Shown one piece after another: positions 43,083 through 50,527 of a stretch of DNA of 64,000 nucleotides (its first letter is position 1; each line of letters starts with the position of its first letter). The translations under genes and the position numbers were made by a program. Under the pieces are notes generated by a model. The model was not told the origin of the DNA. It searched no databases and worked only from the letters and a program-made list of their open reading frames with translations. Where the stretch lies: positions 1-64,000 of the IMG/VR virus record IMGVR_UViG_3300042922_000600, one strand, 5' to 3'. This DNA is from a virus.

Positions 43083-44996
43083 TTGGATGAAATACTTACT
43101 TCCACCGCAAGGGTAAGAGGATGTGGCAGTGTGGATAAGCAAGGGACTGCAAAACTTGCCTACCGAAATGAATTAGATGTTATATTCAACGCACTCTATG
43201 GGGATGGGATAAAGAATCTTAAGGGTAAGGCAAAGATACCATTTAAAAGAGACAGGTATAGTACTGCCATCATCAAGCCAATAGATTTTGACTTTCTATC
43301 CAGGTTTTTAATTCCCTACCAAAATGCCCTTGCAAGTACAGTAAAGGTAGCAGGTACTTCAGAATTGGACGTGGCCTACCGACTTATTCAGTCCCCAAGG
43401 CAGGAAGAAATTTTAGTTGCAGTACAGGACACTTACACAAGAGAGAGCAGGCCTACCCTAAATCATGGGGGCAGGGAGACTTTAATAACAGGTGTTCTTC
43501 CCGAGGGTAGTTATGTATCTTATATAGACATGGATATTTCCTTTATAAAACAGATACTCATTAATGAGGGCATGATAAATAAATCCATTGAGCTTATGTT
43601 AAACCTAGCAGTGGAGGGACTTGGGAAGATTGAAATTATTGAGTGTTTAAATAGTTGGGATGAATATTCAGCAACATGGCTAACGCCCATGACCTTAGGT
43701 GACACATTAATGGAAATTGATGTAACCAATACAGCTATAACGGTTGATATAGCACAGATAGTTCTTAACCTAATCCAGTCAGGAAAAACAAGGCTCAACA
43801 TTGCAGTTAAGAGTGACAGTCTGTTTTTTATACGCTCAAGAGAATCAGAACTACCACCCCGCATTAGGTTTAGATATAGCGACCCTAACTGGATGGCATT
43901 TTCAGACGAATACAATATGATGAGCAGTGCCTTAATTCAAGCAAGGACGCTTAATGACTTTCCATCCATAATTAACATAATGAACAAATTTGTACTTAAC
44001 TCCAGTGCAATTATAAAGAAACTTGAGGACAATCTTGCGTCCACCGCCCATGTACAAAGTGATTATGGTTACAGCAATATGAGAAGTAAGGTAATTACCA
44101 GCAAGCTGAGGAGTGACTTATACTCAAGTGCTATGGTTAAAAGTACTTTGAACTCAAATGACAAGCATTCAACCTACTATCAACCATCCATACAGCAACC
44201 GGGAACGGCTAACTTGAAGATAACAAGTGAAATGTATAGCACCACAACTATATTAAGTGAAACCATATCGAATGGTCTTGAAGGCAGGGCGGACATCCTA
44301 TTGAATAGTTTGAAATCCATTGTAAATATTCTTAATACATTTACAATGGAATCAAGGGCAGTGTTGATTGCCTCTGATTTAAGTAACCTGAACTCTAAAG
44401 TAGAAATTTCAAAATTGGAAAATGACTTGCACTCACAGGTAATACTCCGGGAAATGAGAGGTTCCATTATGCCGGGTAGTGCTGAGATAATTGGAGGTTC
44501 TTTACTTGGTAGTTATAGACTTGGAAAGTCAACTGAGTTATCTGGGCATGCATGGATTATGGGCAGAGTGCATTCCGATATGAGCTCCACTATAACCACA
44601 GTTTCCAGAGAGATTGTGAATTTACCAAGTAAGGCAACTATCCTCAGTTCAAGTCAGCATGACATAAGTTCGAATTTAGATATTAAGTTACCGCTGGACT
44701 TACCTGCTGTGGCATATATATTGCAGAACACCCTGTTGAACTCACACGGAATAATTAGACAGTTTGACTTATCGGAGGTAGAGAGCCATGCGTTACTTGG
44801 GTTAGCAAGGAGCTTTAATCGATTGGCAAGTGTGGCAATTATAAGAAGACGTGAGTATAATTATTTTAGCTCCAGAGTACTAATCAATACGTCTGCACGA
44901 AAGTGGATTCCTAATGTACATGGGCAATCAACCTTCAACTATGCGGATAGAAAATTGCCCCGCCTTTGGGTAAGAGAAAATTTTATAAATGATTAA
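43083..44996 (+). CDS. Repetitive fibre-like protein with DNRLRE-like domain (637 aa)
   Basis: Starts at TTG 43083 after GGGGTGA. Residues about 145-280 fit a DNRLRE-type jelly roll: SYVSYIDMDI, WDEYSATWLTP, EIDVTNTAITVDIAQIV and FIRSRESELPPRIRFRYSD. The second half repeats, every 17-20 residues, a unit of the type S-x-A/V-x-I followed by L-x-S, as in beta-solenoid or beta-hairpin fibres. It may be a long structural fibre. Confidence 0.65.
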   Translation: MDEILTSTARVRGCGSVDKQGTAKLAYRNELDVIFNALYGDGIKNLKGKAKIPFKRDRYSTAIIKPIDFDFLSRFLIPYQNALASTVKVAGTSELDVAYRLIQSPRQEEILVAVQDTYTRESRPTLNHGGRETLITGVLPEGSYVSYIDMDISFIKQILINEGMINKSIELMLNLAVEGLGKIEIIECLNSWDEYSATWLTPMTLGDTLMEIDVTNTAITVDIAQIVLNLIQSGKTRLNIAVKSDSLFFIRSRESELPPRIRFRYSDPNWMAFSDEYNMMSSALIQARTLNDFPSIINIMNKFVLNSSAIIKKLEDNLASTAHVQSDYGYSNMRSKVITSKLRSDLYSSAMVKSTLNSNDKHSTYYQPSIQQPGTANLKITSEMYSTTTILSETISNGLEGRADILLNSLKSIVNILNTFTMESRAVLIASDLSNLNSKVEISKLENDLHSQVILREMRGSIMPGSAEIIGGSLLGSYRLGKSTELSGHAWIMGRVHSDMSSTITTVSREIVNLPSKATILSSSQHDISSNLDIKLPLDLPAVAYILQNTLLNSHGIIRQFDLSEVESHALLGLARSFNRLASVAIIRRREYNYFSSRVLINTSARKWIPNVHGQSTFNYADRKLPRLWVRENFIND

Positions 44997-45005
44997 TAGT
45001 AATTA

Positions 45006-45034
45006 TTTACAATTATGCTAGGGAATGTTATAAT
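45006..45034 (+). promoter_or_regulatory. Promoter of the lysis cassette (TTTACA-17-TATAAT)
   Basis: TTTACA at 45006-45011 and TATAAT at 45029-45034. A TAATGAG/CTCATTA inverted repeat at 45061-45084 follows in the leader. Confidence 0.65.
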
Positions 45035-45140
45035 TAGTCCATAATTACAACCAAGTTAGTTAATGAGTCCTGTGGTCCCTCATTAAAAGTCCATTGGGCT
45101 CACTTTATATAACTAAAATAATAATTTTTGGGAGTGGTAT

Positions 45141-45452
45141 ATGGAAGATTGGGTGAAAGAGTACTGGGTGAAAGCTTTATTTGGTGGCATAATAAGTTGT
45201 TTCACTGCTCTAGTTGTATGGGTCAAGAAAAAATTTAAACGCCTAGAAGCAGTTGAACTCGGGCTACAGGCTTTACTAAGGAATGAGATTATTAAAGAAT
45301 ATAACTATTGGATGGAAAAGGGTTATTGTCCCATTTATGCCAAAGAAAATATTCGAAACATGTACACTCAGTATCATGGGTTAGGTCAGAATGGAGTTAT
45401 GGAAAAATTATGTGAGGAAATTCTAGACTTGCCAACAGAGCCGCCAAAATAG
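45141..45452 (+). CDS. Holin-like membrane protein (103 aa)
   Basis: One hydrophobic segment at about residues 10-28 is followed by a basic KKKFKR turn and a charged cytoplasmic helical tail. The layout resembles small proteins found beside lysis genes in clostridial phages. It may act as holin or accessory holin. ATG at 45141 follows GGGAG. Confidence 0.6.
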   Translation: MEDWVKEYWVKALFGGIISCFTALVVWVKKKFKRLEAVELGLQALLRNEIIKEYNYWMEKGYCPIYAKENIRNMYTQYHGLGQNGVMEKLCEEILDLPTEPPK

Positions 45453-45466
45453 AAAGGATGGGTTAG

Positions 45467-45751
45467 GTGAATAAGATGCCAATTTCAAAGATTAAGTACA
45501 AGACAGAGTTCTCAAAGAAAATTCTGTACACAGTTTGGATTAGTACCACGATTGTTGTTGCCCTTGCATTTGTATTAATGTGGCGAACTGGTGACCTTTC
45601 ACCACTAAGCTACATAATAACCGGGTTGTTCGCAGAAGTCGCGGCAAGTACTGGTTTTTACTATTGGAAGGCAAAGAATGAGAATGTAGTTAAGATAGGA
45701 AGGAGTGAGGATAATGAAAATCAATTGGAAACAAAAATTGACATCCCGTAA
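45467..45751 (+). CDS. Two-TM holin-like protein (94 aa)
   Basis: Two predicted membrane segments (about 20-40 and 48-67) fit a class II holin layout. GTG at 45467 follows AAAGGA, and an in-frame ATG at 45476 follows TTAGGTGA, so the start is ambiguous. It overlaps the next gene. Confidence 0.6.
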   Translation: MNKMPISKIKYKTEFSKKILYTVWISTTIVVALAFVLMWRTGDLSPLSYIITGLFAEVAASTGFYYWKAKNENVVKIGRSEDNENQLETKIDIP

Positions 45752-45932
45752 ATTTTGGGTAGCTGTAACTGGATTTTTAACTGCTTTAATGGTAGCATTC
45801 AAGGTACCGGACTTAACAATAGAGCAAGTAGTTGCAGTTATTTCAGCATGTGCAACATTGGTAGCTTATATTATCGGAGAAGGTATGGTTGATGCCTCCA
45901 GAGGTAGTAAGGGAAGTGATGACGTTGCATAA
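45714..45932 (+). CDS. Phage holin (72 aa)
   Basis: The start INWKQKLTSRKFW, two hydrophobic segments and the end AYIIGEGMVDASR match small Firmicutes phage holins (phi LC3-like). Holins form membrane lesions that release the endolysin. ATG at 45714 follows AGGAG. It overlaps both the previous protein and the endolysin frame. Confidence 0.75.
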   Translation: MKINWKQKLTSRKFWVAVTGFLTALMVAFKVPDLTIEQVVAVISACATLVAYIIGEGMVDASRGSKGSDDVA

Positions 45933-46488
45933 GTTATATGAGGGTGAGTATAAAATAACCAGTCCTTTTGGGCCAAGGGAATTACCTAATGGGGATAAAA
46001 GACCACACAAAGGAATTGATTGTGTGGGCATCGGGAATAAAAATATAATTGCCCCCACAAATGGGAAAATTGTATCCTCCCAGATTATCACCAATAAGAG
46101 TAGCCCTTCTTGGGAATGGGGAAACTATGTTAAGATGGATGACCTAAATGGATATCACTTATTCTTCTGCCACCTGGGTAGCAGAGCAGTAAAGACGGGT
46201 CAGCTAATAGAGAAATATGCTAGGATTGGGGTGGAAGGATACACTGGGTATGTATATCCACAAAACTCAAACGGAAGCCACCTGCACTTTGAAGTAAGAA
46301 GAAAGTCGGATGGTGTGTCTATAGACCCCATGGAGTACTTTAAAATACTTGCAGAGTGGGAGGCTAAGCACTTAGCAGAACTTAGGTTAAAAGTTCAGTC
46401 CACATTTGGATTTGATGACGGCACAATGAAGTTTTTCGATGGGCATCCATACCCAGGTTCATTATTTAGTAAGATGTTGAAAAAATAG
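45919..46488 (+). CDS. Endolysin, M23 peptidase (189 aa)
   Basis: Cleaves peptide cross-links in peptidoglycan. The zinc-binding motifs HxxxD (H30, D34) and HxH (H121, H123) of the LytM/M23 family are present with the usual SPFG and GNYV segments. No separate cell-wall-binding domain is obvious; the C-terminal 40 residues may serve that role. ATG at 45919 follows TAAGGGAAG. Confidence 0.88.
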   Translation: MTLHKLYEGEYKITSPFGPRELPNGDKRPHKGIDCVGIGNKNIIAPTNGKIVSSQIITNKSSPSWEWGNYVKMDDLNGYHLFFCHLGSRAVKTGQLIEKYARIGVEGYTGYVYPQNSNGSHLHFEVRRKSDGVSIDPMEYFKILAEWEAKHLAELRLKVQSTFGFDDGTMKFFDGHPYPGSLFSKMLKK

Positions 46489-46494
46489 GTTAAT

Positions 46495-46531
46495 AAGAAT
46501 AGAGCTTTGAAGTGAGGCTCTATTCTTTTTA
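46495..46531 (+). terminator. Strong terminator after the lysis genes
   Basis: AAGAATAGAGC (46495-46505) pairs perfectly with GCTCTATTCTT (46517-46527), followed by TTTTT. It ends late transcription. Confidence 0.85.
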
Positions 46532-46599
46532 TATTTGACGGGAGTTTAAAAGGGCTCGTTGTTTAGCGGTGTAGCAAATTACTTAAACTTGTTTTTCGT

Positions 46600-46650
46600 A
46601 GCACTGGGCTAGAATTAAGGTGTGTGCAAAGCGGTTCCTTACATATATTA
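46600..46650 (+). ncRNA. AGAATTAAGG intergenic RNA element, copy C
   Basis: The core AGAATTAAGG is at 46611-46620, within GGGCTAGAATTAAGGTGTG. It lies between the lysis terminator and the promoter at 46677. Stems are less clear than in the other copies. Confidence 0.4.
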
Positions 46651-46676
46651 ATAGTAAAATACTAAGTAACTTGCCT

Positions 46677-46706
46677 TTTACATTTCAGGCTGACAGGTTT
46701 TATACT
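46677..46706 (+). promoter_or_regulatory. Promoter of the SNF2 helicase gene (TTTACA-18-TATACT)
   Basis: TTTACA at 46677-46682 and TATACT at 46701-46706 in the GGTTTTATACTGTA context, like the early promoters. Confidence 0.8.
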
Positions 46707-46725
46707 GTATAAAGGAGGTGGCATG

Positions 46726-48450
46726 ATGATAATGAATGTATCAATGGAAAAGAGAGATGCAGTGGATATGAAACATATCTGCGAATACAGTCTGTTTCTA
46801 AAGGTTCCTGACAGTAAGTACTACAAGGACAAGGTACAGGAGTTACCCAGAAAGTGGAAACATCTTTCCTCCGGTGAGATAGAAGTACCATTATTGGACA
46901 TAACTAAGGTACTGAGGACCTTTGAACAGATAGAAATTGTCGGGGATATACCAGAACTTAAATTAATGAAGATGAAGCGGGATATGACAAAAAGAGAGTA
47001 CTACTCAAACTTGGAGTGCGTTGAGAATTATCCAATTGAAATGCCCTTCAAAGGTGGCACTCAATTGAAACCCTACGGACACCAAATAGAAGCGTTTCAC
47101 TACATGATGAATAGAAATTCATTCCTACTTGGGGACGACATGGGACTTGGAAAAACGTTGGAGTTTATTAGCGGGTGTGAGTGGAGACGGAAAAAGTATG
47201 GGGACGATTTCAGTAAGGTTTTATATGTAACTAAGGCTGGATTGAAATATAATGTAAGGGATGAAATTAAATTCTGGCTGCCCAATGCAAATGTAGTGAC
47301 AATAGAAGGTGATAGCAAAAAGCGGTTGGAGCAATTAAGAAATGTATACACATGCAAAGAGCTTGTATACTTTATTATGGGCTATGAGCAAGTTAAAAAC
47401 CATATACAACAACTTGAGTTAATACCAATAGATGGCATAGCCATAGATGAGAGCCATAAAATGAAAAATCCGAGTGGGGCTGTGTGGGGAGCATTGAGTC
47501 AGTTGAGGGATATACCATTTAAGGTAGTCATGTCCGGTACCTACATTATAAATAACCATGAAGAGGCTTGGACGCCTTTAACTTTTATTGGTGTTGAGAG
47601 TAGGGAATTTCACCACTTCAAGTGGTCCTACTATGAGTCAGTTAAGGGTAGATATGGAAGAGAGATAACAGGTACCAGAAAATTGGATGAGTTGGGTAAG
47701 ATTGTTAGGTCCAATATGCTTAGAAGAACAAAGTCGGAAGTTATGGATATGCCAGAAAAGAACTACAAGAATGTTCATGTTGAGATGGGTGGTAAGCAGA
47801 CACAGATTTACAAGGCGGTAAGAGACCGGATAAAACAAGAGCTATCAGAATTGGGTATAGGTAGGGGTCTTTCCAATCCCATGGTAAAACTGCTTAGGCT
47901 AAAGCAAGTTACAACTAACCCGGAATTAATAGGTAGCGATGCCCCAAGTGCAAAGCATGAGGAACTAATTGACATTATTTCAGATATAGTAAAAAATGGT
48001 GAGAAGGCAATTGTATTCAGTCAATTCGAGGAAGAGGCACAAAGACTGAAGTTACTGCTTGCTGAATACAATCCTGCATATGTTACGGGAGTAGTTGCTC
48101 CACAGGACAGGAAAAAGCAGGCAGACAAATTTCAGGAAGATGATAGCTGTAAAGTATTTATTGGTACTTCCCAGTCCTGCAGAGAGGGATTGAATTTAAC
48201 TGTGGCTACCTATGTAATATTTATGGACCTGGAATGGGCACCCGCCTACATAGCACAGGCAGAGGACAGAGCTTATCGTATAGGGCAAAAGAATAACGTA
48301 ACAATTATTCGACTTTTGTGTAGGGGCTCCATAGATGAGTATATAGTCAATGAAGTTCTATCCCGTAAACAGCAGATTTTTGATGAAATAATAACCGGCA
48401 AGCGTGCAATTACACCAAACGAAATTAAGGACATATTAGACGCCATTTAA
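46726..48450 (+). CDS. SNF2-family helicase/ATPase (574 aa)
   Basis: Superfamily 2 DNA translocase. Motif I DDMGLGKT (Lys at about 143), motif II DESH (241-244), SGTYI, and motif VI AEDRAYRIGQKN are present with a normal two-lobe length. Phage SNF2 proteins may remodel DNA-protein complexes, help replication start or counter host defence. ATG at 46726 (or 46723) follows AAAGGAGGTG. It has its own promoter. Confidence 0.92.
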   Translation: MIMNVSMEKRDAVDMKHICEYSLFLKVPDSKYYKDKVQELPRKWKHLSSGEIEVPLLDITKVLRTFEQIEIVGDIPELKLMKMKRDMTKREYYSNLECVENYPIEMPFKGGTQLKPYGHQIEAFHYMMNRNSFLLGDDMGLGKTLEFISGCEWRRKKYGDDFSKVLYVTKAGLKYNVRDEIKFWLPNANVVTIEGDSKKRLEQLRNVYTCKELVYFIMGYEQVKNHIQQLELIPIDGIAIDESHKMKNPSGAVWGALSQLRDIPFKVVMSGTYIINNHEEAWTPLTFIGVESREFHHFKWSYYESVKGRYGREITGTRKLDELGKIVRSNMLRRTKSEVMDMPEKNYKNVHVEMGGKQTQIYKAVRDRIKQELSELGIGRGLSNPMVKLLRLKQVTTNPELIGSDAPSAKHEELIDIISDIVKNGEKAIVFSQFEEEAQRLKLLLAEYNPAYVTGVVAPQDRKKQADKFQEDDSCKVFIGTSQSCREGLNLTVATYVIFMDLEWAPAYIAQAEDRAYRIGQKNNVTIIRLLCRGSIDEYIVNEVLSRKQQIFDEIITGKRAITPNEIKDILDAI

Positions 48451-48463
48451 AAATAAATAAAAC

Positions 48464-48492
48464 TTTACAATAGGGTAGAAATATTGTATAAT
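48464..48492 (+). promoter_or_regulatory. Promoter (TTTACA-17-TATAAT) of the MerR-like gene
   Basis: TTTACA at 48464-48469 and TATAAT at 48487-48492, followed by ATTGTAG. Confidence 0.75.
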
Positions 48493-48546
48493 AGTATTGT
48501 AGTTTAGCCACAACAAATCAATATCACTGGTCAGGAGGTGTATAAC

Positions 48547-48855
48547 ATGATATATATAAAAGGTATGCCATACAGAAAAATTAGTGAAGTCGCTAAGATT
48601 GTTGATGTACATCCAAACACTTTACGAAATTGGGATAAATTTGGCGACAAGCTGGAAGAAGAAGGGCAACAGAGGCCCATACCTAAGTCTTATAGACCCG
48701 GGACACGTGGTATAAGATATTGGAATGATGCTCAAATAGAAGAAATAGAGAAGTATAAGGATAAAGACAAATATGGAGAACTTGCATACTTCAATCGAGC
48801 TGAGTGGGGTGACAGAGGTAAACACTTACCTAACTATAAAAACCAACCCGATTAA
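48547..48855 (+). CDS. MerR-like helix-turn-helix regulator (102 aa)
   Basis: KISEVAKIVDVHPNTLRNWD, then RPGTRGIRYW, matches the winged helix-turn-helix of MerR proteins. There is no long effector domain, so it may be a small DNA-binding repressor or activator. ATG at 48547 follows AGGAGGTG (a GTG at 48538 overlaps that site). Own promoter. Confidence 0.8.
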   Translation: MIYIKGMPYRKISEVAKIVDVHPNTLRNWDKFGDKLEEEGQQRPIPKSYRPGTRGIRYWNDAQIEEIEKYKDKDKYGELAYFNRAEWGDRGKHLPNYKNQPD

Positions 48856-48865
48856 GTTGTGTCCG

Positions 48866-48895
48866 TTTACAAAAACCCTTGAGTTGTTTTATAAT
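48866..48895 (+). promoter_or_regulatory. Promoter (TTTACA-18-TATAAT)
   Basis: TTTACA at 48866-48871 and TATAAT at 48890-48895, in a TGTTTTATAATGTA context similar to the other phage promoters. Confidence 0.75.
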
Positions 48896-48923
48896 GTACT
48901 AAACAACAAGGAGGCAGTATTAA

Positions 48924-49571
48924 ATGATAGAAAATGAAATTCAGTTTAACGAGAAAGTAAAGCGGTATGCAGAAATTCACTCAATTGTGGACAAGTATAC
49001 AAAAGAACTGGAAACAATAAAATCCGAACTAAAACCCTACATGCAGGAAAAGGCACTGAAGAAAGTAACCCATGAGGGAAAGGATTTAGAGTTAATTGCA
49101 CAGGACAGAAGTAAGATTGACTCGGAAAAGCTACTCAATGTCCTAAAGAACAGACTTAGTCATTTCGAGTTGGATTTATTTAAAGTACAAAAGGAAATAA
49201 ATGGTATTCAACTTACTAGCATTATGTACAAAAATGCAGAGGAGCTTGTACGTGTGGAAATGAATGGAGAGGTATTTTCAGATTTGCAGACAGCAAGAGA
49301 ATACCTTATGGAACATTTCAGTTTTACAGAAGAGCAGGCACTCGACGCATTTTCAAGTGCAACTCCAATTCCAGCATCAGATAAATATGATTTATGGAAT
49401 TCCATTAAGAAGTGCATTGAGATAAAAGAAATACCAAATGAGGACGCTGTTAAGGAAGCTGTATCGTTAGGCTCACTTACAATGTCCGACATTGCAGATG
49501 CGACAATAGTTAATATAACTTATGCATTGATGATGAAAAAGCCGAAGAGTGGGCCTAAGTCAGAAAAATAG
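48924..49571 (+). CDS. Coiled-coil hypothetical protein (215 aa)
   Basis: ATG at 48924 follows AAGGAGG. The N-terminal half is an Ile/Lys/Glu-rich coiled coil, and the rest is helical. It may be a replication or recombination accessory, but no family is recognised. It has its own promoter and a terminator. Confidence 0.65.
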   Translation: MIENEIQFNEKVKRYAEIHSIVDKYTKELETIKSELKPYMQEKALKKVTHEGKDLELIAQDRSKIDSEKLLNVLKNRLSHFELDLFKVQKEINGIQLTSIMYKNAEELVRVEMNGEVFSDLQTAREYLMEHFSFTEEQALDAFSSATPIPASDKYDLWNSIKKCIEIKEIPNEDAVKEAVSLGSLTMSDIADATIVNITYALMMKKPKSGPKSEK

Positions 49572-49595
49572 CATACATTTTAATATACCCCCATT

Positions 49596-49639
49596 AAATA
49601 CCGTTAAGGGTTGGCGACCTATAGCGGTATTTATTTTTG
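49596..49639 (+). terminator. Terminator after the coiled-coil gene
   Basis: AAATACCG (49596-49603) pairs with CGGTATTT (49625-49632), followed by ATTTTTG. Confidence 0.65.
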
Positions 49640-49659
49640 CCTGAACGGAAGAAATTCGC

Positions 49660-49689
49660 TTTACATTAAGGGTAGATTGGCTTTATACT
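49660..49689 (+). promoter_or_regulatory. Promoter (TTTACA-18-TATACT)
   Basis: TTTACA at 49660-49665 and TATACT at 49684-49689 in a GGCTTTATACTGCA context. Confidence 0.8.
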
Positions 49690-49725
49690 GCAATACAAAA
49701 TAATTTTGTTTAGGAGGTGTTAGAC

Positions 49726-49926
49726 ATGGCGAGCTTAAGAAGAATTAAGGTTGGTTTGGGCATTACCGCTCAAATTGGGACACAGTACATAAAGCCATCT
49801 GCAGAGGTGGAATTGGTATTAACTGGTGATGAAACAAAAGAGGAAATTGACAAGGTTTGGGAACAGGGATGGAATGCATGTAGTAGGGAAGTTGAAAGAG
49901 TTATAACAGAATATGCCAAAGACTAA
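49726..49926 (+). CDS. Hypothetical protein (66 aa)
   Basis: ATG at 49726 follows TAGGAGGTG. Small beta-alpha protein with a helical C-terminus. It is flanked by its own promoter and terminator, so it is probably regulated separately. No family is recognised. Confidence 0.65.
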   Translation: MASLRRIKVGLGITAQIGTQYIKPSAEVELVLTGDETKEEIDKVWEQGWNACSREVERVITEYAKD

Positions 49927-49952
49927 AATTAGCTGATTTACAGCTAATTTTT
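49926..49952 (+). terminator. Terminator after the 66-aa gene
   Basis: AAATTAGCTG (49926-49935) pairs perfectly with CAGCTAATTT (49941-49950), followed by TT. Confidence 0.75.
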
Positions 49953-49972
49953 ATCATGCAAAGGAGGATAAT

Positions 49973-50527
49973 ATGAAGTTAGATGGCATTGAGTTATATG
50001 GTACTGAATTATCTCACTACATACTTAGAAAAATATCCAAATTGGAACAAGAGATGATATATGACAGGACAAAAAAGTATATAAAAATAGATATACACAT
50101 AGTGGACTTTTGTAGTCCCATGCACTTAAATTTTGGCAAAAGAGAGTTACCAGAGCCAGACAACTACAAGTCCTTTTTAGAGTGTGAGGAGTTCACTAGG
50201 GGTAATTTGTTGCACCTTCCCATGGAACTGGCGATGAAACTTAGTTCAGAGCAATTGAAGTTGTACTGCTACTTGATGGGAATTGCCCATTACTTTGACT
50301 TTTATGAACTTGATTGGCTAAAGGTGTGTGATAACTATATGGGCAACTGGAGGGACTTCTTTAGTATGGTTAAGGAGTTACAGGGCATGACATTATCCCA
50401 CGCATATTTTGATTACCCAGTACTAATAACTGAATTATCCAATACACAACTTAGTATAATAATTGACGCAAAGGATAAGGAGGAGGCATATGAACTACTT
50501 CAAAAATACCGCAGAATTGTCGCTTAA
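49973..50527 (+). CDS. Hypothetical protein before the initiator (184 aa)
   Basis: ATG at 49973 follows AAAGGAGG. Mixed alpha/beta, with Tyr- and Asp-rich segments and no clear motif. It overlaps the initiator gene by 38 nt. Confidence 0.65.
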   Translation: MKLDGIELYGTELSHYILRKISKLEQEMIYDRTKKYIKIDIHIVDFCSPMHLNFGKRELPEPDNYKSFLECEEFTRGNLLHLPMELAMKLSSEQLKLYCYLMGIAHYFDFYELDWLKVCDNYMGNWRDFFSMVKELQGMTLSHAYFDYPVLITELSNTQLSIIIDAKDKEEAYELLQKYRRIVA

